Shown piece after piece: positions 34,963 to 43,640 of a stretch of DNA of 64,000 bases. The notes below the pieces were generated by a model. The model was given only the letters and a program-made list of their open reading frames with translations, did not search any database and had not been told where the DNA came from. The position numbers were made by a program, and so were the translations under genes. Origin of the DNA: Chitinophaga pinensis (lineage in GTDB: Bacteria > Bacteroidota > Bacteroidia > UKL13-3); the NCBI GenBank assembly GCA_945860865.1, contig CAMARW010000005.1, forward strand, positions 68,364 to 132,363, read 5' to 3'. Every line of letters begins with the position of its first letter. Within the stretch, counting starts at the first letter, position 1.

Positions 34963-35550
34963 ATGAAAAATTTTGTTTTAGCCTCTTTATTTACCGCTTC
35001 AGTGTTCTTTTCAAACTGCGGAGCCCCAAGAAAAGTTGAGCGCATGGATCCTAATCAAGTAACAGACATTAGCGGCAGGTGGAATGATACCGACTCTAAA
35101 TTGGTTGCTGAAGAAATGATTAAAGACGTTTTAGAACGTCCGTGGAGAAGCAATTATGAAACTAAAAACCAAAAGAAACCTACCGTTGTAGTAGGGCAGG
35201 TGCGCAACAAAACATCTGAACACATTGATGCTGCAGTATTTATTAAAAACATAGAGCGTAATTTTATTAACTCTGGTACGGTAAGTGTGGTGCAAAGTGG
35301 CGCAGAGCGCATTGAGTTAAGAGACGAAAGAAACGACCAACAAACTTTTTCGAGCGAAGAAACTAGGAAAAAGTGGGGCAAAGAAAAAGGCGCAGATTTT
35401 ATGTTGAACGGGGTTATCTTGAGTATAACCGATGAGTTTAAAAAACAAAAAACAGTTAAATACCAAATTAACTTGGAGCTAACAGATTTAGAAACCAACG
35501 AAAAAGTTTGGATTGGCGAAAAGGAAATCAAGAAGTATATTAAGAACTAA
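34963..35550 (+). CDS. LpoB-like outer membrane lipoprotein
   Basis: A 195-residue lipoprotein (lipobox FSNC). The domain matches the LpoB family: VTDISGRWNDTDSKLVAEEMI, then KPTVVVGQVRNKTSEHID and KGADFMLNGVILSI. In gammaproteobacteria LpoB activates PBP1B; in Bacteroidota the role is presumed but unproven. The next gene is the TPR lipoprotein that commonly follows it, so the two are likely one operon. Confidence 0.9.
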   Translation: MKNFVLASLFTASVFFSNCGAPRKVERMDPNQVTDISGRWNDTDSKLVAEEMIKDVLERPWRSNYETKNQKKPTVVVGQVRNKTSEHIDAAVFIKNIERNFINSGTVSVVQSGAERIELRDERNDQQTFSSEETRKKWGKEKGADFMLNGVILSITDEFKKQKTVKYQINLELTDLETNEKVWIGEKEIKKYIKN

Positions 35551-35561
35551 TTTACTAGCTC

Positions 35562-36971
35562 TTGAAATTTGATAATAACTTATTTAAATACGTTGCTTTT
35601 GTTCTTTTTGTATTAACGCTAGGTGCTTGCGCCAGCTATTATAAAAAGAATGAAAGCCTCATGAATGCGGTATATGCAAGTGATTTTACCGCGGCGAACA
35701 AGCTTTTAGCAGATGATGATAAGTGGGAGAAACAAAGAAGAAACCTTTTGTTGTTTTACCTGCACAAAGGCACTGTGCTTTTTATGGAAGGGCAGCACGA
35801 AGCCAGCAACATGTATTTTAGAAAAGCAGATTATTGGGTAGAAGATTTTAACAAAAACGCAGGCGATTTTGCAGTTACTATTCTGGTAAATGCCAAGTAT
35901 AGCAACTATGGTGGCGAAAATTTTGAACAAATTTTGATTCATTATTACACTACTTTAAATTATTTGATGCTCAATAAAACCGATGAAGCCTTGGTGGAAG
36001 GTAAGCGCATGTTGGCTAAAATGCAACGCATTACCGACGCCTATAAATCGGAAAACAAATATAAGCGCGATGCCTTTGCCCATAATTTATTGGGCATGAT
36101 TTACGATATACGTGGAGAATACAACGATGCTTTTATTGCCTACAGAAATGCCCTAGAAATTTACAAAGAAGACTACACCAAAAATTATGATATGCGGGTG
36201 CCGCAACAACTCAAAAAAGACTTGATTAGCACCGCAAAAAAAGTGGGGTTTGTAACAGAGCAAATTGCCTATGAAAAAGAATTCAACCTCCAAGCCGAAT
36301 CTAACCAAGACGCTAACGCCGAAATATTATTTTTCTGGAACAATGGCCTCGGACCGGTAAAAGAGCAAAACTCATTCAATATACTAATCGTTCCGGGGGC
36401 TAACGGCACTGTTAATCTTGTAAACCCCGAGTTGGGTATTTCTCTTTCTTGGCCAGCCAAAGATAACAATGAAAGAAGTGATTTGTTAGACATGAATTTT
36501 ATCCGATTAGCCCTGCCTAAATATGTAAGCAGAGTACCTTTTTATAGCCACGCAGTTATTAGAATAAATAATGAAAGTTACCCGCTTCAAATGGCTCAAA
36601 ACGTAAATGGCATTGCATTTAAAAGTTTGAAAGATAGAATGGGTAAAGAATTGGCTATAGGTTTAGGCAGGGTTTTGGCCAAACAATTAGCGGTTCACCA
36701 ATTAAAAAAGAACAAAGACCAACAAGGTTTTGCCGCAGCGGCCATACTATATAGTGCCATTTCGGAACAAGCAGATACCCGCAATTGGCAATTATTGCCG
36801 CACAGTATACATTATGCTAGAATTGCACTAAAAGCGGGTAAACAACAAGTAAAATTTATTGCCAAAGCCAGCGCAGAAAATCAGCAAGAAAAAATTTACG
36901 ATATAGATCTCAAGCCTAATCAAACCAAAATTCTCTTCGCACAAACTTTGGATTTTACGGGGTATGAGTAG
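35562..36971 (+). CDS. COG3014-type TPR lipoprotein
   Basis: A 469-residue lipoprotein (lipobox LGAC at about residue 23) with TPR-like helical repeats in residues 50-220 (HKGTVLFMEGQHEASNMYFRKADYW, AFIAYRNALEIY) and a beta-rich C-terminal half. This is the protein usually encoded next to LpoB-like genes. The start is TTG at 35562, 12 bp after the lpoB-like stop; there is no ATG before the lipobox. The stop codon is immediately followed by a heptad repeat array. Confidence 0.88.
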   Translation: MKFDNNLFKYVAFVLFVLTLGACASYYKKNESLMNAVYASDFTAANKLLADDDKWEKQRRNLLLFYLHKGTVLFMEGQHEASNMYFRKADYWVEDFNKNAGDFAVTILVNAKYSNYGGENFEQILIHYYTTLNYLMLNKTDEALVEGKRMLAKMQRITDAYKSENKYKRDAFAHNLLGMIYDIRGEYNDAFIAYRNALEIYKEDYTKNYDMRVPQQLKKDLISTAKKVGFVTEQIAYEKEFNLQAESNQDANAEILFFWNNGLGPVKEQNSFNILIVPGANGTVNLVNPELGISLSWPAKDNNERSDLLDMNFIRLALPKYVSRVPFYSHAVIRINNESYPLQMAQNVNGIAFKSLKDRMGKELAIGLGRVLAKQLAVHQLKKNKDQQGFAAAAILYSAISEQADTRNWQLLPHSIHYARIALKAGKQQVKFIAKASAENQQEKIYDIDLKPNQTKILFAQTLDFTGYE

Positions 36972-37079
36972 GACTTTGGTCTATAGTCCATGGTCCATAG
37001 ACCATAGTTTTTGTTCCTTCGAAATTCGACATTCAGCATTCGGTGTTCGACATTTTAGCTCCTAGCTTTTGGCCTTTTG
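36972..37079. repeat. Mixed heptad array filling the whole intergenic gap
   Basis: The entire 108 bp between the TPR lipoprotein stop and the ParE toxin stop can be cut into 7-mers in one register: GACTTTG, GTCTATA, GTCCATG, GTCCATA, GACCATA, GTTTTTG, TTCCTTC, GAAATTC, GACATTC, AGCATTC, GGTGTTC, GACATTT, TAGCTCC, TAGCTTT, TGGCCTT and a partial unit. Three word families (GTCCATA, GACATTC, TAGCTTT) succeed each other without loss of phase. Confidence 0.85.
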
Positions 37080-37081
37080 TT

Positions 37082-37381
37082 CTACCTATTAGAATAATCC
37101 TTAGGATTTTTATAGGCATGAATGATTGCAATAATAACTATTACCTCTTTGGTTTCGTCAACAAGGTAATGAATATGGTAGGGGAATTTTTTCAAAAGTA
37201 GTGTTCTGACTTGTTTGTATTTTATTTGAAAACCAAAGGGAGAATGGGCGATATATGCTTTGGCTTCACGGATACGAAACAAAAACTGTTTAGGATATTC
37301 AGGATTAATTTTTTTATAATAGTCGACGGCCTCAATAATATCAGTCCTTACAGCAGGACTGTTTACGAAGGAATAACTCAT
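37082..37381 (-). CDS. ParE/RelE-family toxin
   Basis: A 99-residue RelE/ParE-fold protein with the pattern AVDYYKKINPEYPKQFLFRIREAKAYIAHSPFGFQ, then VRTLLLKKFPYHIHYLVDETKEVIVIIAIIHAYKNP. This type is nearer to ParE (gyrase) than to mRNA-cutting RelE, but the target cannot be decided from sequence. The antitoxin gene precedes it with an ATGA overlap. The module lies between heptad arrays at 36972-37079 and 37730-37757. Confidence 0.9.
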   Translation of the reverse strand: MSYSFVNSPAVRTDIIEAVDYYKKINPEYPKQFLFRIREAKAYIAHSPFGFQIKYKQVRTLLLKKFPYHIHYLVDETKEVIVIIAIIHAYKNPKDYSNR

Positions 37382-37620
37382 AAGCTTTTTTCAATATCAT
37401 CAATAGTTTTATCAAAATCAGCCACATTGCTGGTGTTTTTATAATAATCGCTTAATCGTTCATTAATTATATTTTTTTGCCAAGGTGCAAGGTCCACCAA
37501 GTTTTCTGCTTCTTCCTGAAGTAAATCAGAATACTTTGTTTTTAGCCTTTGCCACTCCTCAATAGGTATAAATACACCTGTTGTATTGCCTCTGTTATCG
37601 TGAATAAATTGTAGTGCCAT
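37378..37620 (-). CDS. Antitoxin of the ParE pair
   Basis: An 80-residue protein starting at ATG 37620 (MALQFIHDNRGNTTGVFIPIEEWQRLK), which is the family-like start; an upstream extension is possible but poorly supported. The N-terminal half looks like a Phd/DNA-binding-type beta fold (GNTTGVFIPIEEW), and the acidic C-terminal helix (NVADFDKTIDDIEKSL) would wrap the toxin. It overlaps the toxin start by 4 nt. The pair probably autoregulates its promoter in the 110 bp upstream. Confidence 0.85.
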   Translation of the reverse strand: MALQFIHDNRGNTTGVFIPIEEWQRLKTKYSDLLQEEAENLVDLAPWQKNIINERLSDYYKNTSNVADFDKTIDDIEKSL

Positions 37621-37729
37621 GATAAAATTATTTAATTGCAAATGCTTGTCTTGTTTTATCTTTATTACAAGCATTTCACGAAGATAAGTGAACTATAGTG
37701 GATAAAAAAGAGCATGTAATGGGGTAGAG

Positions 37730-37757
37730 CTTTAAGTTTTAAGCTTTAAGTGTTAAG
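37730..37757. repeat. CTTTAAG heptad array F
   Basis: Four tandem 7-mers, CTTTAAG, TTTTAAG, CTTTAAG and TGTTAAG, between the antitoxin gene and the end of the PagL-like gene. Short but exact in period. Confidence 0.8.
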
Positions 37758-37795
37758 TTGAACCAAACGCACAAATTCCTTTCGGATTTAGAATT

Positions 37796-38935
37796 TTATA
37801 TCCGAACTCCAATCGTCCACTCCATGAAGTCTGATTGCAGTTTTAGTTTGTTGTTGATGGTGCCTTTAAAGAATAGTCCGGTATAAATGTTCTTATGAAA
37901 TTGATAGCCTAATCCAAAGCGAATGTAAACGGGTTCTTGTATATTTTTTAAGGGTAAAACATAATGGTATATGCCCACAGGTAAAAACAATTTCCCTACA
38001 TCAAAACGCTGGTAAATGCCCAAAGCAAGGTGGTATTTCTCATTTTCTTTAATATCCCTAACCCTTAACTTATCATTTACCAAAAGTCCCTGCGTGGCGT
38101 CATAAAAACCATCTAATCCTAGTCCAATAGAGTATAATTTATTAACACTATATAAATAATTTAAACTGGCACTGGCCACCCAAAATTGCGTAACATTATT
38201 GAAATAGCCAAGTTCTCGGTAGCCAGCGGCTAATTGGGCTTGCAGGTGCCATTTATGGGTGCTATCTGCATAGTTTGTATGGGGTTTCAAGCTTTTGTTT
38301 GAACCCAATGGAAAGTAACAAATACCGGCCGAACCGTATACAATATTTAAACCACCATTCGGCATTTTTAAACTACCATTGCTTACATGGTACAAACCCG
38401 CATTGAGTTCCATTTCTAGGTATTTATTGAACGTATAAGTAAGATTGCCTCCCAAATCAAAACCAAAATTAACGGCAGAACTAATGGCCCTGTTATCAAA
38501 ATTATTTTGATTGTGGTATTGCACATTGTTTAGGTTCAAACCGTAACCAAAACGGGCGCTTAAGAGTAGTTTTTTATAACTAATTACGGGTAAATCAAAG
38601 GTGGGTATAATGCCTAAACTTTGTCCAAATGTATCTGGCTTATTCATTTGAAAAAACTTAAGGTTAACAGCTAATTTGGGCTTTCCGTAGATTTGGTTAA
38701 AGGCTTCTTTTTTTAAGCCGTATTTTAAAATACTTAATTCAATACCAGAAACATATCCATTTAAACTCATGTTGGTTTTATTAACCACATTGGGTGCATA
38801 ATGGTATCCATACAATGCATTTACTCTGCAGCCATAATGGGGGTTGGTTTGGTTTTGAGCCAAACTAAATTTACAAAAAGTAAAAAGCAAACAAGTGAAT
38901 ACAAATTTAATTAAGTGATGAGACAATGTTTGCAT
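37796..38935 (-). CDS. PagL-like lipid A deacylase (acyloxyacyl hydrolase family), outer membrane
   Basis: A 379-residue protein starting at ATG 38935 (MQTLSHHLIKFVF...), which gives a proper signal peptide. The middle carries YHVSNGSLKMPNGGLN, the His-x-Ser-Asn-Gly active-site pattern of PagL-type lipid A 3-O-deacylases, inside a beta-barrel-like sequence. Typical PagL is about 190 residues; this is the larger Bacteroidota form with extra strands on both sides. It would trim a lipid A acyl chain at the outer membrane. It follows the UbiA-family gene by 14 bp. Confidence 0.82.
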   Translation of the reverse strand: MQTLSHHLIKFVFTCLLFTFCKFSLAQNQTNPHYGCRVNALYGYHYAPNVVNKTNMSLNGYVSGIELSILKYGLKKEAFNQIYGKPKLAVNLKFFQMNKPDTFGQSLGIIPTFDLPVISYKKLLLSARFGYGLNLNNVQYHNQNNFDNRAISSAVNFGFDLGGNLTYTFNKYLEMELNAGLYHVSNGSLKMPNGGLNIVYGSAGICYFPLGSNKSLKPHTNYADSTHKWHLQAQLAAGYRELGYFNNVTQFWVASASLNYLYSVNKLYSIGLGLDGFYDATQGLLVNDKLRVRDIKENEKYHLALGIYQRFDVGKLFLPVGIYHYVLPLKNIQEPVYIRFGLGYQFHKNIYTGLFFKGTINNKLKLQSDFMEWTIGVRI

Positions 38936-38949
38936 GGAAAGAAAAAGGG

Positions 38950-39834
38950 TTAAAATCGCCAAAAAACCATAGAAATAATGCCAGCCATCATAATCCATTT
39001 GGATAGCGAACTTAATCGGCTAAAATCTCTTTTAACATCTGCTGTTCTTATAAACCAAACCATTGCAAACATGGGTATAATAACTAAAATTAGCATATAC
39101 ATTAAAAACATAACGTAGATTTTATAACTACTATAACTTAATGCAACAAATGAGGTGCAAAAGGCAATGGTTAATCCAATTACAGTTAGGTGTAAAACCA
39201 ATAAAATCTCTTTGGTTTTGCGCACCCCCAAAACAATAGGTAGGGTTCTACATTTAAAATTTTGGTCGCCACGCAAATCTTCTGTATCTTTAATAATTTC
39301 TCTGATAAGTGTGGTGGCAAAGGCAAAAATACCATACACCCAAATGCCAGCCACCATCATATCTTCCTGAAAAATATGCATAATCCAAAGGGTAAATGCC
39401 GTTAATAGGGCTACCAATATATTTCCAACTAAGTATGTTTTTTTGAGAAACTGAGAATACAACCACAATGAAAAGGCGCAAATAAACACCAATAGGGCAA
39501 TTTTTTTGTTGATTAACAAGGCCAAAAGGATGGCCATAATATTTAAAACGATGTGTAAAAACATGGCCCAACGCCTAGAAATAGAATTGCCTACAATAAC
39601 CTTACTGGGTTTATTAATTAAATCTAAGCGCACATCCATATAATCGTTAATGATATATCCGGCGGCCGCCACCAAAAAGGTGCTTATAAGTAAAAGCAGA
39701 AAGTTTTCTTGGAATAACTGTGTGTAACTTAAATTAGGGGTTAAAAAATAATAAGCAAATATTTGAGTGGCACTAATAATGATTAAATTATTAACGCGAA
39801 TTAGTCTCAAAAAATCTACTAGGGGTAATCTCAT
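38950..39834 (-). CDS. UbiA-family prenyltransferase
   Basis: A 294-residue membrane protein with about eight or nine helices. The first Asp-rich motif is INDYMDVRLDLINKPSK (NDxxDxxxD), the second is KDTEDLRGDQNFKCRTLPI. This motif set fits the geranylgeranylglycerol-phosphate geranylgeranyltransferase-like group, common but poorly understood in Bacteroidota; a menaquinone-type role (MenA) is less likely because of the second motif. It overlaps the DUF502 gene by 4 nt and belongs to the dnaX-DUF502-UbiA-PagL run. Confidence 0.88.
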   Translation of the reverse strand: MRLPLVDFLRLIRVNNLIIISATQIFAYYFLTPNLSYTQLFQENFLLLLISTFLVAAAGYIINDYMDVRLDLINKPSKVIVGNSISRRWAMFLHIVLNIMAILLALLINKKIALLVFICAFSLWLYSQFLKKTYLVGNILVALLTAFTLWIMHIFQEDMMVAGIWVYGIFAFATTLIREIIKDTEDLRGDQNFKCRTLPIVLGVRKTKEILLVLHLTVIGLTIAFCTSFVALSYSSYKIYVMFLMYMLILVIIPMFAMVWFIRTADVKRDFSRLSSLSKWIMMAGIISMVFWRF

Positions 39835-40436
39835 AAAGTAGTTTCGTTTATTTCATCTAGTTTTATAACACCGCCAGAAATAATAAATTTCATGAGATTG
39901 CTACTTTCCCCTTTATATTTTTGCAATTTCTGCTTATCAACAAAGAACAAATTTCCAGAAAATGCGTAGGAGTGAGGCATATATACAGCCACCATGCCCG
40001 GCAAGCTTAACAGACTTAAATCGTCCTGGGTAATAAATCCAGGTTTGTAAATGCCGGGCGCTAGTTCAACAATTACAGGCTTATCAAATTTCTTTTTCTC
40101 TCCAACGAAGGCCTCCATTAAGTCTTTTACAGAGGTGTAAATAGTCTTTACAAAAGGTATATTTGAAATAATATCATCTATTAAATCTACTATAGGTCGG
40201 GTTATAAAAGATGAACCAATAAAACCAATCATAAATATACTGCCAATTACAATAACAAACCCCAAACCTGGGGTTTCTAATAGCAATACCTCGTCTATGG
40301 TTTCCATTAATCCGCGCAAAATGCGGTAGGTGGCATAGGTTGGCAGCGAAATGAGCAAGCCCTTAATAAAATAACTAAGCAGTTTTCTTATTCTAGCACC
40401 AAATGATCTCTTTATTCTTTCTTTTCCGTAATTCAT
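39831..40436 (-). CDS. DUF502 membrane protein
   Basis: A 201-residue protein with an N-terminal basic stretch, two membrane helices (about 22-42 and 60-80) and a C-terminal soluble beta domain. Characteristic DUF502 sequences: KGLLISLPTYATYRIL, IPFVKTIYTSVKDLMEAFVGEKK, VAVYMPHSYAFSGNLFFVDKQK. Function unknown; plant relatives are chloroplast-envelope proteins. It lies 2 bp after dnaX. Confidence 0.9.
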   Translation of the reverse strand: MNYGKERIKRSFGARIRKLLSYFIKGLLISLPTYATYRILRGLMETIDEVLLLETPGLGFVIVIGSIFMIGFIGSSFITRPIVDLIDDIISNIPFVKTIYTSVKDLMEAFVGEKKKFDKPVIVELAPGIYKPGFITQDDLSLLSLPGMVAVYMPHSYAFSGNLFFVDKQKLQKYKGESSNLMKFIISGGVIKLDEINETTL

Positions 40437-40438
40437 TT

Positions 40439-42184
40439 TTAATAATCTATTTCTAATCCTAAACCTTGCACAAATTCGCCTAAAATTGGGTTCTTGCCTA
40501 CCATTTTCTTGAGTTGATCAGGTTTGGTTAATTTGGCCATGTGCTGTATACGCTCTTTATTAATGGTGAAAATAATATCGAGCAAGGTATTTTGCAATTG
40601 TTTCCTAAAAAAAGGAATCAATTCTAGGCGTTCTTCCTCCATCATTTCACTTTCTAGCTGACTTTTTAACTCAACCTCTATTTTCTCTTCCCCTTGCAGT
40701 TTTAGGGGCGAGTCTTTTAAGAATGCAGCCAACCTAGATTTTCCAGAATTTTCTAATTTATTAATATAGCTTAGCCATATAATTGAGAAACTTTCGAGGG
40801 TAAAAGCTTTATTTTCTATGTAAACTTCTTCTTCGTTTTCTTCTAAATTTTGTTGCAGCGCATCTATTTCTTTTTGCTTGTTTACTTGTTCTTTCAAGCG
40901 TTCTAAAGTAGATTTTTCGCTAACTGGTTCGCTCATTGCTATTTTGGGCTGAACCAAAACTAGAGGCAATATGGGCATTGATTCTGCTGGCTTTAGACCA
41001 GTATCTATTTTGGGTTCAGCCGCGGGCGCCGTGCTTAAATCAATTTTTTTTTTCTCATCAACCATCGGTTGCTGAGTGCTTAATTGAATGGCTCTGCCCA
41101 AATTACAAAGTTTCATCAGAGCCAATTCTACATGAAGTCGTTGGTTTTTGCTGAGTTTGTAATTAAAATCGGTTTGGTTCAGCATGTTTAGTGCATTTAA
41201 TAACCAAGAGCTACTGCAGGCCTGAGATTGTTGAGCAAACTTATTGGCTACATTGGGCGCTACTTCCAATAATTTTAATGTATCTGGGTGTTTGCAAACC
41301 ATCAAATTTCTGATATGCTCACTAAATCCATGCAGAAAATGTTGCGCCTCAAAACCATTGTTCAATATCTCATCAAACAAAAGTAAACTGGCGGGTAAAT
41401 TGCCCGATAATAAAAAATTGGTTGCTCTAAAATAGTAGTCGTAATCAAGAATATTTAGGTTAGCAATAACATCTGCGTAGGTAACTTTATTGCCGCTAAA
41501 GCTAACAATTCTGTCAAAAATAGACAGGGCATCGCGCATAGCTCCGTCAGATTTCTTGCCAATTATGTGTAAGGCTTCTTCTTCTGCTTGAATATTTTCG
41601 CTGAGGCATATTTTTTTGAGTTGCTTTACCGCATCATCAATTTTTATGCGGTGAAAATCAAAAACCTGGCAACGACTTAATATAGTGGGTAAAATTTTGT
41701 GTTTTTCTGTGGTAGCTAAAATAAACTTAGCGTAAGGAGGTGGCTCTTCTAGGGTTTTAAGGAAGGCATTAAAAGCTTGCGCACTAAGCATGTGCACCTC
41801 ATCTATAATATAAATTTTGTATTGAGCTCCTTGTGGCGCGTATCTTACCTGATCTACTAAACCACGTATATCATCTACTGAATTATTGGAAGCTGCATCT
41901 AGTTCATAAATGTTAAAAGAGGCATTGGCATTAAATGCGGTGCAGCTATTGCATTGGTTGCAGGCTTCAAAATCTGCGCTTAGTTGGGTGCAGTTTATTG
42001 TTTTAGCTAACAAGCGTGCGCTTGTAGTTTTGCCCACACCCCTTGGGCCGCAGAATAAAAAGGCATGGGCTAAATGCCTATTCTTTATTGCATTTTTTAA
42101 GGTTTGAACCACATGCTCCTGACCCACAACAGTATCAAATCTATCAGGCCTGTATTTGCGTGCACTTACCACAAAATTTTCCAT
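40439..42184 (-). CDS. dnaX: DNA polymerase III subunit gamma/tau
   Basis: A 581-residue clamp-loader ATPase: Walker A GPRGVGKTT (46-54), zinc cysteines C65, C75, C78 and C81, Walker B YIIDEVHMLS, and sensor 1 LATTEKHKILPTILSRCQVFDF. Domains III follow, then a Pro/Lys-rich linker (about 385-460) and a C-terminal tau-like domain. No slippery A-run with downstream stem was seen that would clearly make a separate gamma form. It is the first gene of the dnaX-DUF502-UbiA-PagL run. Confidence 0.95.
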   Translation of the reverse strand: MENFVVSARKYRPDRFDTVVGQEHVVQTLKNAIKNRHLAHAFLFCGPRGVGKTTSARLLAKTINCTQLSADFEACNQCNSCTAFNANASFNIYELDAASNNSVDDIRGLVDQVRYAPQGAQYKIYIIDEVHMLSAQAFNAFLKTLEEPPPYAKFILATTEKHKILPTILSRCQVFDFHRIKIDDAVKQLKKICLSENIQAEEEALHIIGKKSDGAMRDALSIFDRIVSFSGNKVTYADVIANLNILDYDYYFRATNFLLSGNLPASLLLFDEILNNGFEAQHFLHGFSEHIRNLMVCKHPDTLKLLEVAPNVANKFAQQSQACSSSWLLNALNMLNQTDFNYKLSKNQRLHVELALMKLCNLGRAIQLSTQQPMVDEKKKIDLSTAPAAEPKIDTGLKPAESMPILPLVLVQPKIAMSEPVSEKSTLERLKEQVNKQKEIDALQQNLEENEEEVYIENKAFTLESFSIIWLSYINKLENSGKSRLAAFLKDSPLKLQGEEKIEVELKSQLESEMMEEERLELIPFFRKQLQNTLLDIIFTINKERIQHMAKLTKPDQLKKMVGKNPILGEFVQGLGLEIDY

Positions 42185-42368
42185 GCCGCAAAATAAAAAG
42201 AAAAAATGAATTAAATAATTAATTGATGCTATCTTATCATGTAAACAAGAACTTATGTGTAAGGTATTGAATCTGAGTTTGGTTTACTTTTTACTAATAT
42301 AGATTTGGCAAACCTATTCAACTAATTAAGTTTTAAAGTATAAAAGTGAAAAAGTTTGGCGATTAAAC

Positions 42369-42398
42369 TTGCATATCCAAAATAAAAGCCTACTTTCG
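42369..42398 (+). promoter_or_regulatory. Promoter of the rpsF-rpsR-rplI operon
   Basis: TTG at 42369-42371, a 19-bp spacer, then TACTTTCG at 42391-42398 (TAnnTTTG with one change), 30 bp before the rpsF ATG. The TACTTTCGCGG form is typical for strong Bacteroidota promoters. Confidence 0.6.
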
Positions 42399-42428
42399 CG
42401 GTCCTTTTTAAATAAATTCCTCAGTAAA

Positions 42429-42839
42429 ATGACAACTAAAACCAAATCTAAAACAACAGAATCGGTTGTCTTAAAAGACTATGAGTCAGTGATTATTTTC
42501 ACTCCCGTGCTCAACGACGAGCAGTTAAAAGATGCAGTAGCAAAATACCGCAAGCTTGTAACTGACGAAGGCGGAGAGTTGGTTCATGAAGAAAACTGGG
42601 GTTTGACCAAACTAGCGTACCCAATGCAAAAGAAGTCTACGGGCTTTTACATTTTGTTTGAGTATAGGTCAAAACCAGATTTTATTTCAAAATTTGAACT
42701 AGCTTTCAGACGCGACGAAAGAATCATGCGCTACTTAACAGTCTCTTTAGACAAGCACGCAGTTATCTACAACCAACGCAAACGCAATGGTGAATTCAAT
42801 CAAGGCAAAAAAGATCAAAAACAGGAAGGAGCGAAGTAA
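42429..42839 (+). CDS. rpsF: 30S ribosomal protein S6
   Basis: A 136-residue S6 protein, starting at ATG 42429 ([10 protein letters not shown]). The core has [48 protein letters not shown] and [14 protein letters not shown] 20-residue N-terminal and a basic Gln/Lys-rich C-terminal extension flank the S6 fold. First gene of an S6-S18-L9 operon; the start-codon choice is supported by the promoter position. Confidence 0.96.
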   Translation: MTTKTKSKTTESVVLKDYESVIIFTPVLNDEQLKDAVAKYRKLVTDEGGELVHEENWGLTKLAYPMQKKSTGFYILFEYRSKPDFISKFELAFRRDERIMRYLTVSLDKHAVIYNQRKRNGEFNQGKKDQKQEGAK

Positions 42840-42841
42840 GT

Positions 42842-43117
42842 ATGAAAAAGAAAACAAACGCAACTCCGGCAATGGTTTTTAATACCATGCCTGAAGCACC
42901 TCAGAAGAAAAAATTCTGCCGTTTCAAGAAAAATGGAATCAAGTATCTTGATTATAAAGATGCTAACTTCCTTTTAAAATTTGTAAACGATCAAGGAAAA
43001 GTTCTTCCTCGTAGGCTAACAGGTACTTCTTTGAAGTATCAACGTAAAGTGGCTCAGGCAATTAAACGTGCCCGCCATATTGCAGTTCTTCCATTCACAG
43101 GCGATTCTTTAAAATAA
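42842..43117 (+). CDS. rpsR: 30S ribosomal protein S18
   Basis: A 91-residue S18 protein with [29 protein letters not shown]-like [31 protein letters not shown], and a basic N-terminal tail. It starts 2 bp after rpsF and ends 12 bp before rplI. S18 binds S6 in the 30S platform. Confidence 0.97.
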   Translation: MKKKTNATPAMVFNTMPEAPQKKKFCRFKKNGIKYLDYKDANFLLKFVNDQGKVLPRRLTGTSLKYQRKVAQAIKRARHIAVLPFTGDSLK

Positions 43118-43129
43118 GGAGATTATCAC

Positions 43130-43570
43130 ATGAAAATTATTTTAAAAGAAAACATGAAAAATCTAGGTCACCAAGGTGATGTAGTTGAAGTAAAAAACGG
43201 ATATGCTAACAACTTCTTATTCCCACGTGGAATGGCTGTTATGGCAACTGCTAGCAACTTAAAAATTCATGAAGAAAACAACCGTCAAGGTGCGTTGAAG
43301 CGTGAAAAAATGAAAACTGACGCCTTATCTTTAGCTGAACAATTAAAAGAAATGTCTATCACTATTGGTACCAAAGCTGGTGCAAATGGTAAAATATTTG
43401 GTTCTATTACACCGCTTCAAGTTACGCAAGCGTTGAAGGCCAAAGGTTTTGAAATTGATAGACGTAAGATTGAAATTAACGACGTTAAAACTTTAGGTAG
43501 TTATGAAGCAACGTTAAACTTACACCGTGATGTTACTGTTAATATCGCAGTTGAGGTTATCGCAGAATAA
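43130..43570 (+). CDS. rplI: 50S ribosomal protein L9
   Basis: A 146-residue L9 protein. The N-terminal globular part has MKIILKENMKNLGHQGDVVEVKNGYANNFLFPRG-like sequence (the classic L9 start), followed by the connecting helix with KREKMKTDALSLAEQLKE and the C-terminal domain with GSITPLQVTQAL. It is preceded by a fair Shine-Dalgarno (AGGAG) and closes the operon before a strong terminator. Confidence 0.97.
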   Translation: MKIILKENMKNLGHQGDVVEVKNGYANNFLFPRGMAVMATASNLKIHEENNRQGALKREKMKTDALSLAEQLKEMSITIGTKAGANGKIFGSITPLQVTQALKAKGFEIDRRKIEINDVKTLGSYEATLNLHRDVTVNIAVEVIAE

Positions 43571-43587
43571 TTCGTAGCAACCCCCAT

Positions 43588-43624
43588 AAAAAAGGCTTAT
43601 TCAGAAATGAATAAGCCTTTTTTT
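43588..43624 (+). terminator. Terminator of the S6-S18-L9 operon
   Basis: The stem AAAAGGCTTATTCA pairs with TGAATAAGCCTTTT over a GAAA loop, with a long T run. It lies 18 bp after rplI and also precedes the end of the minus-strand hydrolase gene, so it may work in both directions. Confidence 0.9.
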
Positions 43625-43640
43625 ATGCTTGTTGTTTTAG

